A DNA stretch of 64,000 nt from Saprospiraceae bacterium (GCA_021604865.1 BQJU01000005.1:62001-126000); one strand, 5' to 3'; numbered from the stretch's first letter, positions 8,714-18,648 are shown. Translations and numbers: made by a program. Notes: generated by a model from the sequence alone, not told the origin.

Positions 8714-11700
8714 ATGAGACTACTTCAATTCTTTTTGGGTAGAGGTGCATTAATCCCGAAACGTGTACGAATAACACCCGGCACTGTGATTTTTGCCAAC
8801 TCCCCAACCACAGTAATGCATGGAAAAATTCGCCGTTTTTTACTGTGTTTTCTACCTCCCCTAATGATGATCCCGGGCATAGCAATGGCTGGATCGGAAA
8901 CGGCTCTAATGCCATCAATTTTTTTAGGCGATGCCCCTGCCAATCCAGTAACGTGTAACTGTATGGACAATGCAACCAATTTGTTGGATGGTCAGTTTAG
9001 TGAACTGATTACAATTGAGGCGCCCCCCAATCAGCAATGGTCCGTGGTTAGTGCACCTGGGTTATATCAGATCAGTAGTCAGGCACCACCAGTCGCCCCG
9101 CTAGTCATAAATACAGGGACATTGATTCCGGAAACATCTCCCGGATCAGGAAGGTACCAGCTGGCCGCTATTCATGTTGATGGCCAGGGGTTTCTATTGA
9201 CGGTAGATAATGGTTTGGGGGATACATTGATGATTGCCAATACCTGTTATTATGCTAATCCCGTAATTGCTGGCATTCCGGATGAAGTATGCCTGAGTAG
9301 TGCTCCTTTCACACTGACTGCGTCGACCGGAGGCATAACCGGAATGGGTGTTTTCACCATTGATGGTCAACCTGCAATGATTTTCGACCCTATTGCAGAA
9401 GGACCGGGAATCCATATCGTCACGTATACTTTTGATGCGGGCACGGGTACACCGGATGATCCTACTGATCCCGGTTGCAGCATTAGTATCAGCCAGGCGG
9501 TGACCGTATTGGAATTGCCGAATATTGCGACAAATAATTTAATCAATGTCCCGCTTGGGTTGGATTGTGAAGCACTGATTATTCCGGATATGATCCTGGA
9601 AGGTACTTATCCTTGTATGGAAACAGATTTTATCGTTACTGTATTTGACCTCAACGGAAACCCGATTGGCAATATGGTAACGGATGAACATCTGGGTCAA
9701 ATATTACTCGTCGAGGTGACCACAGTTGCTGGTGATTATTTTGGTCATGGAGACATCCGTATCCAGGAAGGAGGTTTGCCCATGCTAGATTGTTTTCAGC
9801 AATCCAATATGGCTATGGTGGATCACGATGTTTTTAAGTTGGAAAATTCCCTGTCGGCTGATCAGCCGACCATTACGCCTCAAAATTTCGCTTGTTATAC
9901 AAATCTGGTAACTCCTGCTTCAGGAACTCATTATTATCAACTGGATACCTTTCAAGTCACAGAGGAAGATGTTTACACATTCGAACTATCCACTGATTTC
10001 GGGCAGGGAGCAGCAGCTTTATATCACAATTATTTCAATCCTTTCCTCGGGCCTTGTCAAAATTTAATGGCTTATTCCCGGCTTTTGGATCAGGGAGAAG
10101 GGGTATATCCCAACCAAAATGATATTATCCGCATTACAGTACCCTTGCGGCCCAATCAGGATTATACCCTGTTTACAACCTCTTTTTTACCTGCTCAAAC
10201 CGGCGACTATCAATGGACAATATACAGTCAGGGAAACGGAGCTATTGTTGGCGTAAATGCCCAGCAAGCCACCGCTTTTTTGCCGTTGTATTGTAACGAC
10301 TACCAACAAATATTAAACCAGCAATCTAGTTTGCCTTTTACTGGTCTACCAATAGTCACTGGTAATTGTCTACCCCCGACTTTCACTTTTAATGATGTGC
10401 TCAGTAACGGAGGCATTTGCGGAGGTGCCACCATTACACGTTCATTTACTGCAACTAATATTTCCGGTGATCGGGGGCTTTGTACTCAGATTATTGACTT
10501 CGATATTTTTGAAATTGAAGATGTCTGGTTGCCTCCACAGGTGCTGGTGCTGGAATGTAATGAATCCTTTGCTACTTTGCAGAATGGATATCCGCATCCT
10601 TCGGTCAGCGGATATCCATTTGTACAAACCGCATTTGGTATATTTGAAATCGCCGCTAATTATTGCAATTTATCGGCCAGTTATTCCGACCAACCTGTGA
10701 TTTCTACTTGTGGCGATTCCTATGAATTTGTTCGCCGTTGGTTTCTTTTTGACGACTGCAACCCTGGGGAACTGACCCCATTTAACCAAATTATCCGAGT
10801 GGGCGATTTTACTGCCCCTATCATCAGCTGTATCAATCCGGATACAATTTATCATTCTGCTGTAGCTGGTAGTTGTACTGCAAGTATCAATGTCCCGCTG
10901 CCTATTGTTACCGATGCCTGTTCTAGTTGGAGTGTAGTCACCGATGTTGTCACCGATATTGAAGTCCCCATTCTCAATGCATTTGGGCAAGTAATTGGTA
11001 CCTCGACAGAAACCATTACCCTGGCAACCATTCCGGCTGGGGCTACCCGCCAAATGAGTGGTATTCCCCTCGGGTGTCACCGTTTTCGACATACCGTAAC
11101 AGATGATTGCTCAAATATTAGTATCGTGGAATGCCCCTTTTGTGTGGAAGACCTGGTTTCTCCTGTAGCGGTTTGTGACGACAATATTTCCGTGGTGCTC
11201 AACAACAATGGTTTTGGCAGAATCACAGCCTTAGATATTGATGAAGGTAGTAATGATAATTGTGAAGTTGTTTTATTGGAAGTGCGCCGGAGGGTTGATT
11301 ATAATCCCGAAACATGTGCCGATGTTACGCCATTTTTTACCGAATGGGGCCCTTCTGTAGATTTCTACTGCTGTGAAGCCAATGAAACGGTGTCTGTAGA
11401 TTTGCGGGTAACCGATGCTTCTGGCAATGTAAATGTATGTAGGACACAAATTCTGGTGATAGACAATGCCGCCCCACAATGCGAAGCTCCTGAAGCGATA
11501 TCCGTCAATTGTGGCAATCTGCCGTTTGATTTTGAATTCAATAATTTGACAGATTTGCAATCGGTATTTGGTATGCCCGAAACAATGGATAATTGTCATA
11601 ATGGTTTTATTCAGGAATTGGTGCCACTGGTAAACATGGCCGATTGTGGTTCAGGCACTATTGTTCGCCGATTCCAGGCCGTGGATCAGTTTGGCAATAC

Positions 11701-14149
11701 TTCTAGTGTATGTGAACAATTTATTACCATCAATACCAGCCGTAATTATGAAATCAGGTTTCCGGCTGATGTAATTGCCGAATGTGAAAGCCCCTATACT
11801 GATACGGTAGAAATTTTTTCACTAGGTTGTGAAAGCCTGACTGTTGAGGTCCATGAACAGGTCTTTGATGTTGTTTCAAGTCCGGCATGCTACAGGGTTT
11901 TGCGGACTTACTATATTATCGACCATTGTGAATATGATGGTATCAGCCCACCGATAGATATTACCAGAGAAGAAGATTGTGATGGTGATGATGGCAATGA
12001 AGCGGTATGGCTACTGCGCCGCGATCAGGACGTTTACCTCGATAGCAATAATAATGAATTGGATAATTTGCCCGCGGCAGGAACAAAGGAAACTAGCTGT
12101 GATGGAACGACCAATGCATCGGGTTATTGGCGAACCATCAATTCCAATGGTTATTGGCGGTATACACAGGCTATTGAAGTGCGTGATGGATTGGCTCCAG
12201 AAATCATCTTTGATGCCCCGGCAGCATTTTGTAGCAACCAGTCCAATTGTTTGGGAAATGTGACTGCTGATTTTTCAGTAGTGGAACTTTGCTCAACAGT
12301 AGATATTAATGTCCGGGTATTTATAGATACCAATAATGATGGTACCCTTGACGGAAATATTAGCAACCAGTCTTTATCGGGCAATTATCCGGACTACAGA
12401 ATAAATGGTAATTTCCCGAAAGGCAATCATGCATTTGAAGTCAGGGTTGCGGATGGATGTGGAAATCAGGCTGTAGAACGCATCCCATTTGAAGTAGTCG
12501 ATTGCCTGGCCCCTGCTCCCAACTGTACGGATGGCCTTTCTACTTCCCTGATACTACTCGACGAAAATACCGATGCTGATGGCGATGGCGACGTGGATGT
12601 TGCCGGACGCACCTTGCTGGCCACTCAATTTATAGCCGGCTCACCGCTAACCGATTGTTCCGGACCGGTACGTTTTTCTATCCACCAGACCGCTGATGTT
12701 ATCGCCGGCTCGGATATTCCGAGTCCTGAACATATTGCGACCGTAGTTACTTGTGACGATATAGGGACCGTAATGGTGCGCCTTTATGCATGGGACAATG
12801 CCTTTAATCCTTATTCGGTGCAACCCAACGGCATCGTGGGTGGGCCGAACTACGATTTCTGTGAAACATTTCTGCAAGTACAAGATAATATGGGTCTTTG
12901 CTCGACCACCAATATAATGGGATCTATCGCCGGGTTGATCATCACTGAGGAAGACCAACCCGTAGAGGAAGTAAGGCTACATTCCAATGTGCCCATGCCT
13001 CACGAAATGATGACTGATCCCACCGGTAATTACCTCATGGATAGCCTGAATATAGGATTGGATTACAGTATTGCTCCTGAAAGAAATGGCGATTATCTCA
13101 ATGGTGTTTCCACGCTTGATTTAATCCTGATCACCAAACATATCTTAGGGACTCAACTGTTGAATTCTCCCTATAAAATGATTGCCGCCGATATCAATGC
13201 ATCCGATAATATTTCCACTATTGATGTGATACATCTGCGAAAGCTCATCCTTGGTGTTACGCCGGAATTCTCCAATAATAACAGCTGGCGGTTTGTTTAT
13301 GCCAATTTTGAATTTCCAAATCCGGGCAATCCATGGCAAACCTACTTCCCAGAGGTGATCAACATTAATGATCTGCAAGGGCAATCCCTCCATCATGACT
13401 TTATTGCAGTCAAAATAGGTGACGTAAACCTGAGTGCAAACCCCAACGCAAATGACGATGATTTGGAAAATCGGAGTTTGAGTGGCACGTTTTACCTGGA
13501 AGCAGATGATGAACAACTCTCGGCAGGAATCATAAAAAATGTACCCTTCAGAGCCGGTGAACTGAATGATATCACTGGATGTCAATTTACCCTGGATTAT
13601 GATTCTGATTTGCTTGAACTGGAATCCATTCAATATGAACAGTTTACAGAAGGTAATATTCACCAACTTGCAGAAGGCAGGTTGACGGTTAGCTGGAATC
13701 ATCTGAACAGCGAAGTATTGGAAAGTAATAGTATACTTTTTAGCTTGAATTTCCGGGTTAAAGAGGCCGTTCAACTTCGCAAAGCTTTTGATCTTAATGC
13801 CTCCGTCACCTTTGCCGAAGCCTATAATTCAATAGGTGACCTGCTTGATGTTGGGCTTCTTTTCAGAGATGCCAACGCTTCAGAATCTGGGTTTGAATTG
13901 CACCAAAATATACCGAACCCATTTCAGGATCGGACGGTGATTGGATTTAATATTCCTGATGCCGCTCGTGCAACACTAACCGTTTATGACCTCGGTGGCC
14001 GGGAGTGGAAACGCATCGAAGGGCAATATCAGAAAGGATTCAACCAAATTGCTGTCGAAACTCATGATCTTCCTATCAGTGGTGTATTGTACTATAAACT
14101 GGAAACAGGCCAATATACTGCTACAAGAAAGATGATTTTATTAAAGTGA
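8714..14149 (+). CDS. Giant T9SS-secreted protein with dockerin-like and cohesin-like regions
   Basis: An 1811-residue secreted protein. The first 1400 residues are Cys/Asp-rich beta-sandwich material with repeated VTD-type segments resembling HYR/Ig-like modules (for example CHRFRHTVTDDCSNIS and VTDASGNVNVC). A regulatory-like unit (GSIAGLIITEEDQPVEEVRL) at about 1395-1455 precedes a dockerin type I-like pair at about 1459-1517, where the second loop reads DINASDNISTIDVIHLRKL. A cohesin-like stretch (FTLDYDSDLLELESIQYEQF) lies near 1620. The C-terminal 80 residues (IPNPFQDRTVIGFNIP ... GVLYYKL) are a type A T9SS sorting domain. The signal peptide is clearest if translation starts at Met35 (ATG 8816, MHGKIRRFLLCFLPPLMM); the longer start at 8714 would give a long n-region. 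It is likely cell-surface anchored or released, and its ligand is unknown. Confidence 0.85.
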   Translation: MRLLQFFLGRGALIPKRVRITPGTVIFANSPTTVMHGKIRRFLLCFLPPLMMIPGIAMAGSETALMPSIFLGDAPANPVTCNCMDNATNLLDGQFSELITIEAPPNQQWSVVSAPGLYQISSQAPPVAPLVINTGTLIPETSPGSGRYQLAAIHVDGQGFLLTVDNGLGDTLMIANTCYYANPVIAGIPDEVCLSSAPFTLTASTGGITGMGVFTIDGQPAMIFDPIAEGPGIHIVTYTFDAGTGTPDDPTDPGCSISISQAVTVLELPNIATNNLINVPLGLDCEALIIPDMILEGTYPCMETDFIVTVFDLNGNPIGNMVTDEHLGQILLVEVTTVAGDYFGHGDIRIQEGGLPMLDCFQQSNMAMVDHDVFKLENSLSADQPTITPQNFACYTNLVTPASGTHYYQLDTFQVTEEDVYTFELSTDFGQGAAALYHNYFNPFLGPCQNLMAYSRLLDQGEGVYPNQNDIIRITVPLRPNQDYTLFTTSFLPAQTGDYQWTIYSQGNGAIVGVNAQQATAFLPLYCNDYQQILNQQSSLPFTGLPIVTGNCLPPTFTFNDVLSNGGICGGATITRSFTATNISGDRGLCTQIIDFDIFEIEDVWLPPQVLVLECNESFATLQNGYPHPSVSGYPFVQTAFGIFEIAANYCNLSASYSDQPVISTCGDSYEFVRRWFLFDDCNPGELTPFNQIIRVGDFTAPIISCINPDTIYHSAVAGSCTASINVPLPIVTDACSSWSVVTDVVTDIEVPILNAFGQVIGTSTETITLATIPAGATRQMSGIPLGCHRFRHTVTDDCSNISIVECPFCVEDLVSPVAVCDDNISVVLNNNGFGRITALDIDEGSNDNCEVVLLEVRRRVDYNPETCADVTPFFTEWGPSVDFYCCEANETVSVDLRVTDASGNVNVCRTQILVIDNAAPQCEAPEAISVNCGNLPFDFEFNNLTDLQSVFGMPETMDNCHNGFIQELVPLVNMADCGSGTIVRRFQAVDQFGNTSSVCEQFITINTSRNYEIRFPADVIAECESPYTDTVEIFSLGCESLTVEVHEQVFDVVSSPACYRVLRTYYIIDHCEYDGISPPIDITREEDCDGDDGNEAVWLLRRDQDVYLDSNNNELDNLPAAGTKETSCDGTTNASGYWRTINSNGYWRYTQAIEVRDGLAPEIIFDAPAAFCSNQSNCLGNVTADFSVVELCSTVDINVRVFIDTNNDGTLDGNISNQSLSGNYPDYRINGNFPKGNHAFEVRVADGCGNQAVERIPFEVVDCLAPAPNCTDGLSTSLILLDENTDADGDGDVDVAGRTLLATQFIAGSPLTDCSGPVRFSIHQTADVIAGSDIPSPEHIATVVTCDDIGTVMVRLYAWDNAFNPYSVQPNGIVGGPNYDFCETFLQVQDNMGLCSTTNIMGSIAGLIITEEDQPVEEVRLHSNVPMPHEMMTDPTGNYLMDSLNIGLDYSIAPERNGDYLNGVSTLDLILITKHILGTQLLNSPYKMIAADINASDNISTIDVIHLRKLILGVTPEFSNNNSWRFVYANFEFPNPGNPWQTYFPEVININDLQGQSLHHDFIAVKIGDVNLSANPNANDDDLENRSLSGTFYLEADDEQLSAGIIKNVPFRAGELNDITGCQFTLDYDSDLLELESIQYEQFTEGNIHQLAEGRLTVSWNHLNSEVLESNSILFSLNFRVKEAVQLRKAFDLNASVTFAEAYNSIGDLLDVGLLFRDANASESGFELHQNIPNPFQDRTVIGFNIPDAARATLTVYDLGGREWKRIEGQYQKGFNQIAVETHDLPISGVLYYKLETGQYTATRKMILLK

Positions 14150-14167
14150 AATAAACACTTAGATATT

Positions 14168-14201
14168 AAAAGGCTGATCTCTACGGAGATTGGCCTTTTT
14201 T
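14168..14201. terminator. Bidirectional hairpin terminator
   Basis: Arms at 14168-14181 and 14186-14199 (AAAAGGCTGATCTC with two G-T pairs) around a TACG loop, A-run before and T-run after. It lies between the convergent ends of the T9SS cargo gene and the PHP lipoprotein gene and overlaps the latter's stop codon. Confidence 0.8.
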
Positions 14202-15396
14202 ATTGATGCATAACAGGTTGCGTCCAGGCAACTTCTACATCACCTACCTGAAAAGGGTTTGGTTTCAGCTGATCAGATATAACTTTGATCCGTACAAATA
14301 GCCATTCTTCCTCTACCTGATGGCTGGCTTTGGGACCTTTCACGGTTTTGATAATTTCCGGAACCTGATTTCCTTTTCTGACTCCGATAAATTGGATATC
14401 ATACTGTATTTCCGGTTCTTCTGAAACGGCGATGCTTAGGAGGTTATTTTCATATTTTATTTCGTCTAATTGCACGCCCGTTGATGCATAAAACTGCCCT
14501 GTTTCCATAGCCTTAATTAAACTGGTGGTTTCCAAATTTTCAGTATGCACCATTACCCAGCCACGGCCAGCATTGCTGTATTCTGAACCAAAGAGGTGGT
14601 AGCTATGACTATCATCCGTGGCAATACCGTACATCACTGGTTGGTCCCGGTTCAGATAAGTAATATTGATTTGGTCCCACATTTCTTCTGTACCAATATG
14701 GGTAGAATCGCCATAATTATTAACTAAAGGATGTCCATTGTACACTTCAAAAAATTGTTCCCCCTGCAACGCTTGCATATCTTCTAGCGTAATTGCATAA
14801 TAAAAATTGGGATGATTGATATGTACCAGGTTAGGGATACCTGTTTCCGCCCTTTGTTGAAGCGCAGCATTAATATTATTTTGCATAACTTCTAGTACAC
14901 TTTCCCCGCCCTTGGGTTTGATCAGGCTTTGCACATTGCTTACATTTAGGTGTACCGGCTTGTCCTTATACCCATCCGTAATTTCTTCAGATTCGATGAT
15001 TAAAAATTCCCCAGGAGCTTCAAACATTGGCCGATATTCTTCCAAGGTTTTCAACTTTACACTGATTCTTCCTGTGTCTTGTTTGTACACTACATTATCG
15101 GGGCCAAAATGCGTGCGGTAGGCCTCAAAAGCATTTTCAAGAATTTGATTTTTGGCAATAGTGACCCATTTCTCTTGTCTAGCCAAAACATTGTGATCTG
15201 ATAAGCCTACAAAATGATAACCATTCGATTTGTACCAGTCCATGATCATCTCTGGAAATTCATCGCCATCACTCCAGTAGGAATGGGTATGCAAATTACC
15301 TTTGTACCATTGTTTTTGAGGTGCAACCTCTTGTTTTTTGCAACTGATCAATAGGATTAATAAAAACAAACTACCCAGCATAGATTTTACAGTCAT
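14200..15396 (-). CDS. PHP-domain metal-dependent phosphoesterase-like lipoprotein
   Basis: A 398-residue predicted lipoprotein with a PHP domain. The ATG at 15396 gives the signal peptide MTVKSMLGSLFLLILLISC with a lipobox cysteine at residue 19; upstream in-frame codons to 15489 add only non-signal sequence. PHP metal-site motifs appear in order: GNLHTHSYWSDG, VGLSDHN, IIESEEI, HINHPNFYY and the late ATDDSH. The family hydrolyses phosphoesters with two or three divalent metals, but export and lipid anchoring imply an extracytoplasmic substrate that cannot be named. Its 3' end overlaps the terminator shared with the convergent T9SS cargo gene. A small membrane protein gene lies 17 bp upstream on the same strand. 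Confidence 0.86.
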   Translation of the reverse strand: MTVKSMLGSLFLLILLISCKKQEVAPQKQWYKGNLHTHSYWSDGDEFPEMIMDWYKSNGYHFVGLSDHNVLARQEKWVTIAKNQILENAFEAYRTHFGPDNVVYKQDTGRISVKLKTLEEYRPMFEAPGEFLIIESEEITDGYKDKPVHLNVSNVQSLIKPKGGESVLEVMQNNINAALQQRAETGIPNLVHINHPNFYYAITLEDMQALQGEQFFEVYNGHPLVNNYGDSTHIGTEEMWDQINITYLNRDQPVMYGIATDDSHSYHLFGSEYSNAGRGWVMVHTENLETTSLIKAMETGQFYASTGVQLDEIKYENNLLSIAVSEEPEIQYDIQFIGVRKGNQVPEIIKTVKGPKASHQVEEEWLFVRIKVISDQLKPNPFQVGDVEVAWTQPVMHQ

Positions 15397-15413
15397 ACAG
15401 AAATCTATTATTT

Positions 15414-15671
15414 TTAATAAAAATAAAAGAATACAATAGTGCCGAGCATTAGTATAATAACGGCATAAACCTTCATTTCTCGTATCCAATAATCGACTTT
15501 TGCTTTTTCAACTTTTTCCAGCGACCTTTTAGATAATTTTATTGGTCCTTTCGGAATAGTTGTTGGAAAGGTCGATTCATATTGTGCTTTTTTTATACTA
15601 AAAAAGCTGGCCTTCCTTTGTAAGCTCCTATTGTATTTTAGGCTCGAAATGGCTGCTTGTGTGAATCCCAT
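15414..15671 (-). CDS. Small C-terminally anchored membrane protein
   Basis: An 85-residue protein starting at the ATG at 15671 (MGFTQAAISSLKYNRSL). A longer in-frame start at 15695 would add eight residues of poor character. The middle is basic and polar. A single helix at the C-terminus (VYAVIILMLGTIVFFYFY) makes it a tail-anchored inner-membrane protein. Small proteins of this layout, with ISSLKxNRxL near the N-terminus, are familiar from Bacteroidota genomes but have no assigned function as far as I know. It is 17 bp upstream of the PHP lipoprotein gene on the same strand and may be co-transcribed with it. Confidence 0.68.
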   Translation of the reverse strand: MGFTQAAISSLKYNRSLQRKASFFSIKKAQYESTFPTTIPKGPIKLSKRSLEKVEKAKVDYWIREMKVYAVIILMLGTIVFFYFY

Positions 15672-15767
15672 GGCTGTTATAGTTGAGGTTAACAATTACT
15701 ACAACTTAAACCAAAAAGGATGAAAATACAGGTTTTCTCGGCTAAAACAAGCACAATTACGACAAAG

Positions 15768-17345
15768 TTATTCCCCAAACAATAGCCAGGTATCAGGGTC
15801 TAACTCTACCGATACCGGTTTAAAAGCTACTTTGATATCAAAAGTTTCTTCTACATTGTTAATCTCCAGAATTTCTTTCACAAATTGTCCATCCTCACCG
15901 ATAATTTTAACCTCTAAAGGAAACTGAAACACCACTTCACTTCTATGAATTTGAGAAACTTCCAGATGCACCTTTGATTTTTGGTAGGTCCAACTCGTTC
16001 CCAGCACCGGATTACCACCAGTGAAAAGCCATTGTTGAAAAAAGCTTTCTAAATCCTGTCCCGAAACCAGTTCTACTACCCGTTGAAAGTCTTTTGTTGA
16101 TGCATTACTTAAAGCATATTGTTGGTAATAATCTCGGGTTGCTTGCCAAAAATTATCATCACCAATACGGTTGCGCAACATGTGCAAAAACCAAGCTCCT
16201 TTCTGGTAAGAATTCGGGTTCAATAACTTCATGTAGTTTTTGGTGGCCATATCTACCACGGGTGTTTGCACCTGTTTGGAAAAATCGAGCACCTGCTGCC
16301 GTTCTTTTTTCATTCTCTCTACAAATGCATCCCTGCCATAAGCATGTTCGATATATAAATCCGTAAAATAGGTGGCAAACCCTTCACTCAACCATATATG
16401 TGCCCAATCCGTCTCCGTAGCTGAGTTGCCAAACCACTGGTGTGCCAACTCGTGAGCGATCAAATCTTCATACTCTCGTTTGCCTGTCACTGATTTTTCA
16501 AAATAAAAAATATTACTGGCATTTTCCATTCCACCGAAACGGGTCTTGGACTGTACATTCGCAATTTTCCCATAGGGATATGGCCCAATATGTTCTATAA
16601 AGTAATCCAATACTTTTTCTGCGATCGCATAGTCGTAAAAACCTTCCGTTCGGTTTTGGGGATATACCCAAGTGGATACCGGCACATCGTGGATTTCGCC
16701 CAGGTATTGAATGGCAAACCTGGCTACACCAATGACGGCCACTTTCGTGGGAATGGGCACATTGGTTTTCCAATGACTGAGTTTTACACCATCGGCCAGA
16801 TTGGTTTCTTCCAATTGAATACCATTCGCCACTACTTGATAATGATCGGGAGCAGTAACCAAAAATTCAAAAGTTGCCTTATCAGCAGGATGATCCACAC
16901 AGGGAAACCAAAAGTGTGCCCGGTTGGGCCAGTTGTCACCAAAAAAAGTCCGGTCGCCAAAAATATTTTTAGCGATGACCAGTCCATCAGCAGGAATGCC
17001 GTGGTAGCTGATCTCATAAGTTCGATAAAGCTCCTGATTCCCTTTGGCCGGCTCTATCGTGAGCAATTGACTTTCGTGATTAAAAGCTACCTTCTGTCCA
17101 TTTTCAACCACACTTACCACATTCATGCCCGTCGCATCTCGGTCTTGCCCAACCAGGTCAAGCTGGAATTTTTGTGGCTTTTCATTAAATCGAATGAACA
17201 AACGTGCCTTACCCTGAATCACGTCGGTAGAATCATTCAGCGTGAGATCAAGGTAGTAATGTTGCACATCAATGATTTGTGCCTGTGTCGATGAGCATAA
17301 AATTAAAAATAAGAGCGAGAGTAGATGTTTTGTAAATTGGTTCAT
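15768..17345 (-). CDS. M1-family metallopeptidase (aminopeptidase N-like), secreted
   Basis: A 525-residue M1 peptidase with a signal peptide (MNQFTKHLLSLLFLILCSSTQAQ). The N-terminal saddle-like beta domain comes first. The exopeptidase motif is present as GGMEN, the zinc site as HELAHQWFGNS, and the third ligand in the downstream WLSEGFATYF. This is the short form, lacking the large C-terminal helical domain of E. coli PepN. It would remove N-terminal residues from peptides in the periplasm or outside the cell. It is divergent from the lipoprotein gene at 17512, with the palindromic repeat at 17367-17410 in the gap. A second, unrelated M1 protein is encoded at 29128. Confidence 0.93.
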   Translation of the reverse strand: MNQFTKHLLSLLFLILCSSTQAQIIDVQHYYLDLTLNDSTDVIQGKARLFIRFNEKPQKFQLDLVGQDRDATGMNVVSVVENGQKVAFNHESQLLTIEPAKGNQELYRTYEISYHGIPADGLVIAKNIFGDRTFFGDNWPNRAHFWFPCVDHPADKATFEFLVTAPDHYQVVANGIQLEETNLADGVKLSHWKTNVPIPTKVAVIGVARFAIQYLGEIHDVPVSTWVYPQNRTEGFYDYAIAEKVLDYFIEHIGPYPYGKIANVQSKTRFGGMENASNIFYFEKSVTGKREYEDLIAHELAHQWFGNSATETDWAHIWLSEGFATYFTDLYIEHAYGRDAFVERMKKERQQVLDFSKQVQTPVVDMATKNYMKLLNPNSYQKGAWFLHMLRNRIGDDNFWQATRDYYQQYALSNASTKDFQRVVELVSGQDLESFFQQWLFTGGNPVLGTSWTYQKSKVHLEVSQIHRSEVVFQFPLEVKIIGEDGQFVKEILEINNVEETFDIKVAFKPVSVELDPDTWLLFGE

Positions 17346-17366
17346 ATCTTAGGGTGTTTTTGTTGG

Positions 17367-17410
17367 TTCATGTTTAGAGGTTACCTTCAATGCTGACCTC
17401 CAAACATGAA
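17367..17410. repeat. Dispersed palindromic repeat, copy A (short form)
   Basis: 15-base arms at 17367-17381 (TTCATGTTTAGAGGT) and 17396-17410 (ACCTCCAAACATGAA) pair with one mismatch around a 14-base centre. The arms match the ends of the longer copies at 32899-33042 and 63839-64000. It lies between divergently transcribed genes, so it is unlikely to be a terminator. Confidence 0.7.
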
Positions 17411-17511
17411 CTAAGAGCTACCTCAATGGTGTTCCCAATTTTAATATCAGAGCACCAATAGAGCGATAACCGAAAGATACTATTTTCTTTAAGTTTTCTA
17501 AACCAACTATT

Positions 17512-18171
17512 ATGAAATACCTCATTCCTGTTCTTGCTTTTTTTTTGCTGACTTCTTTAGTGGCCTGTTCCGGCAACAACAATCAGGAGTCAAATGAAGA
17601 GGCATCTACCACCACTTCCGAAAACAATTCGAGTGAAGAAAATACCGACGAACAACCCACAGACATAGCCTCAGCTATGAAACAAGCCCAAAAAGCACTG
17701 GAGCAAGTAAGTGGTGGCGAAAAAGTTGATCCGGTCAATTTCCGGGAACTACAAACCGTGCTTCCCGATCAACTTTCCGGTATGGAGCAAACGGATAAGT
17801 CTGGACAGACCACCGGAACTCTTGGTTATAACATTTCGCAGGCAGAGGCAGAATACAAAACTTCCGATGGTAAATCCGTCAAAGTAGGCATTGTAGATAC
17901 GGGTGGCTTTGCTGCCGGACTGATGGGTATGGCTGCTTGGGCCAGCCTCACTATTGATAAGGAAGATTCAAATGGCTTTGAACGTTCCACGACTATTAAT
18001 GGCTTTAAAGCTTTTGAAAAATATAATAAAAGATCTAATCGCAGCGAAATATCCCTCTTGGTCGACAACCGTTTTGTAGTGAAAGTCGAAGGCCGCGATG
18101 TTGGCATGGATGAATTGCGCGATATGTTAAGCGAAATGAGTTTGAATAAGTTAAGTAACCTGGGCAAATAA
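17512..18171 (+). CDS. Lipoprotein of unknown function
   Basis: A 219-residue predicted lipoprotein. The signal peptide MKYLIPVLAFFLLTSLVAC has its lipobox cysteine at residue 19. A Glu/Ser/Thr/Asn-rich linker follows to about residue 55. The rest is a compact folded domain (RELQTVLPDQLSGMEQTDKS near residues 83-102, then a Gly/Ala-rich hydrophobic stretch AAGLMGMAAWASL and the late KFEKYNKRSNRSE-like region). It has no catalytic motif I recognise. The ATG follows an AT-rich region without a clear -7 element. A hairpin (18179-18213) follows, then a small membrane protein gene 57 bp downstream on the same strand. It is probably an envelope protein; function not assigned. Confidence 0.78.
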   Translation: MKYLIPVLAFFLLTSLVACSGNNNQESNEEASTTTSENNSSEENTDEQPTDIASAMKQAQKALEQVSGGEKVDPVNFRELQTVLPDQLSGMEQTDKSGQTTGTLGYNISQAEAEYKTSDGKSVKVGIVDTGGFAAGLMGMAAWASLTIDKEDSNGFERSTTINGFKAFEKYNKRSNRSEISLLVDNRFVVKVEGRDVGMDELRDMLSEMSLNKLSNLGK

Positions 18172-18178
18172 ACAGACC

Positions 18179-18213
18179 ATCCGCAGAGGGTTGCTCCACA
18201 GCCTTCTGCGGAT
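18179..18213 (+). terminator. Hairpin, probable terminator or attenuator
   Basis: Perfect 9-base arms ATCCGCAGA (18179-18187) and TCTGCGGAT (18205-18213), followed by only four T residues. It separates the lipoprotein gene from the downstream membrane protein gene, so read-through may be partial. Confidence 0.6.
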
Positions 18214-18228
18214 TTTAAACATAAAACC

Positions 18229-18621
18229 ATGAAAACCTGGATCAGCAAAGCAGCATTCCTTCTTTTTTCAACCTTCGTTGCCTTTATTTTGGGATTGTTT
18301 GTTGGTGGGTGGCAAGTCCCCAAAGCTAGTGGTCTTGCAGGTGGAGCCATTGTGTTGGGATATGGGGTTATGGGTCTGGTAATAGGTTTGATACTGGCTA
18401 TTATTCTGGTCCGAAGGCTTTCTTCGCAACACCGCGTTTATGGCAACCTCATTTTGGGTGCCCTCACTTTGACCGGATTAATCTGGATCGGTTACCGTTA
18501 CCAAATCCGTAATCAACGCCGAGCATTAACCAAAGAAGAATGGCAAAAAAAGCCCGAAGCACCAGATGCATCAAACGATAGCACTCATCAAATTAAGGCC
18601 CTTCCTAATTCCGGAAATTAA
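18229..18621 (+). CDS. Small membrane protein of unknown function
   Basis: A 130-residue inner-membrane protein. Three hydrophobic segments are visible: residues about 8-28 (AFLLFSTFVAFILGLFVGGW), 38-62 (IVLGYGVMGLVIGLILAIIL) and 74-88 (LILGALTLTGLIWIGY). A basic and acidic C-terminal tail without structure motifs follows (from about residue 92). I know no family for it. It follows the lipoprotein gene after a hairpin with weak terminator character, so the two may form one unit. Its C-terminus is 27 bp from the convergent SMUG2-like gene. Confidence 0.72.
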   Translation: MKTWISKAAFLLFSTFVAFILGLFVGGWQVPKASGLAGGAIVLGYGVMGLVIGLILAIILVRRLSSQHRVYGNLILGALTLTGLIWIGYRYQIRNQRRALTKEEWQKKPEAPDASNDSTHQIKALPNSGN

Positions 18622-18648
18622 AAGTGTTCGGAGCACCTATTCACAATA

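Noticed and set aside
13145-13774. 209-residue antisense frame inside the T9SS cargo gene
   Set aside because: Antisense to a well-supported gene, with no domain, start signal or promoter of its own.
16590-17294. 234-residue + strand frame inside the M1 peptidase gene
   Set aside because: The - strand encodes the full HELAHQWFGN peptidase; the opposite frame has no features.
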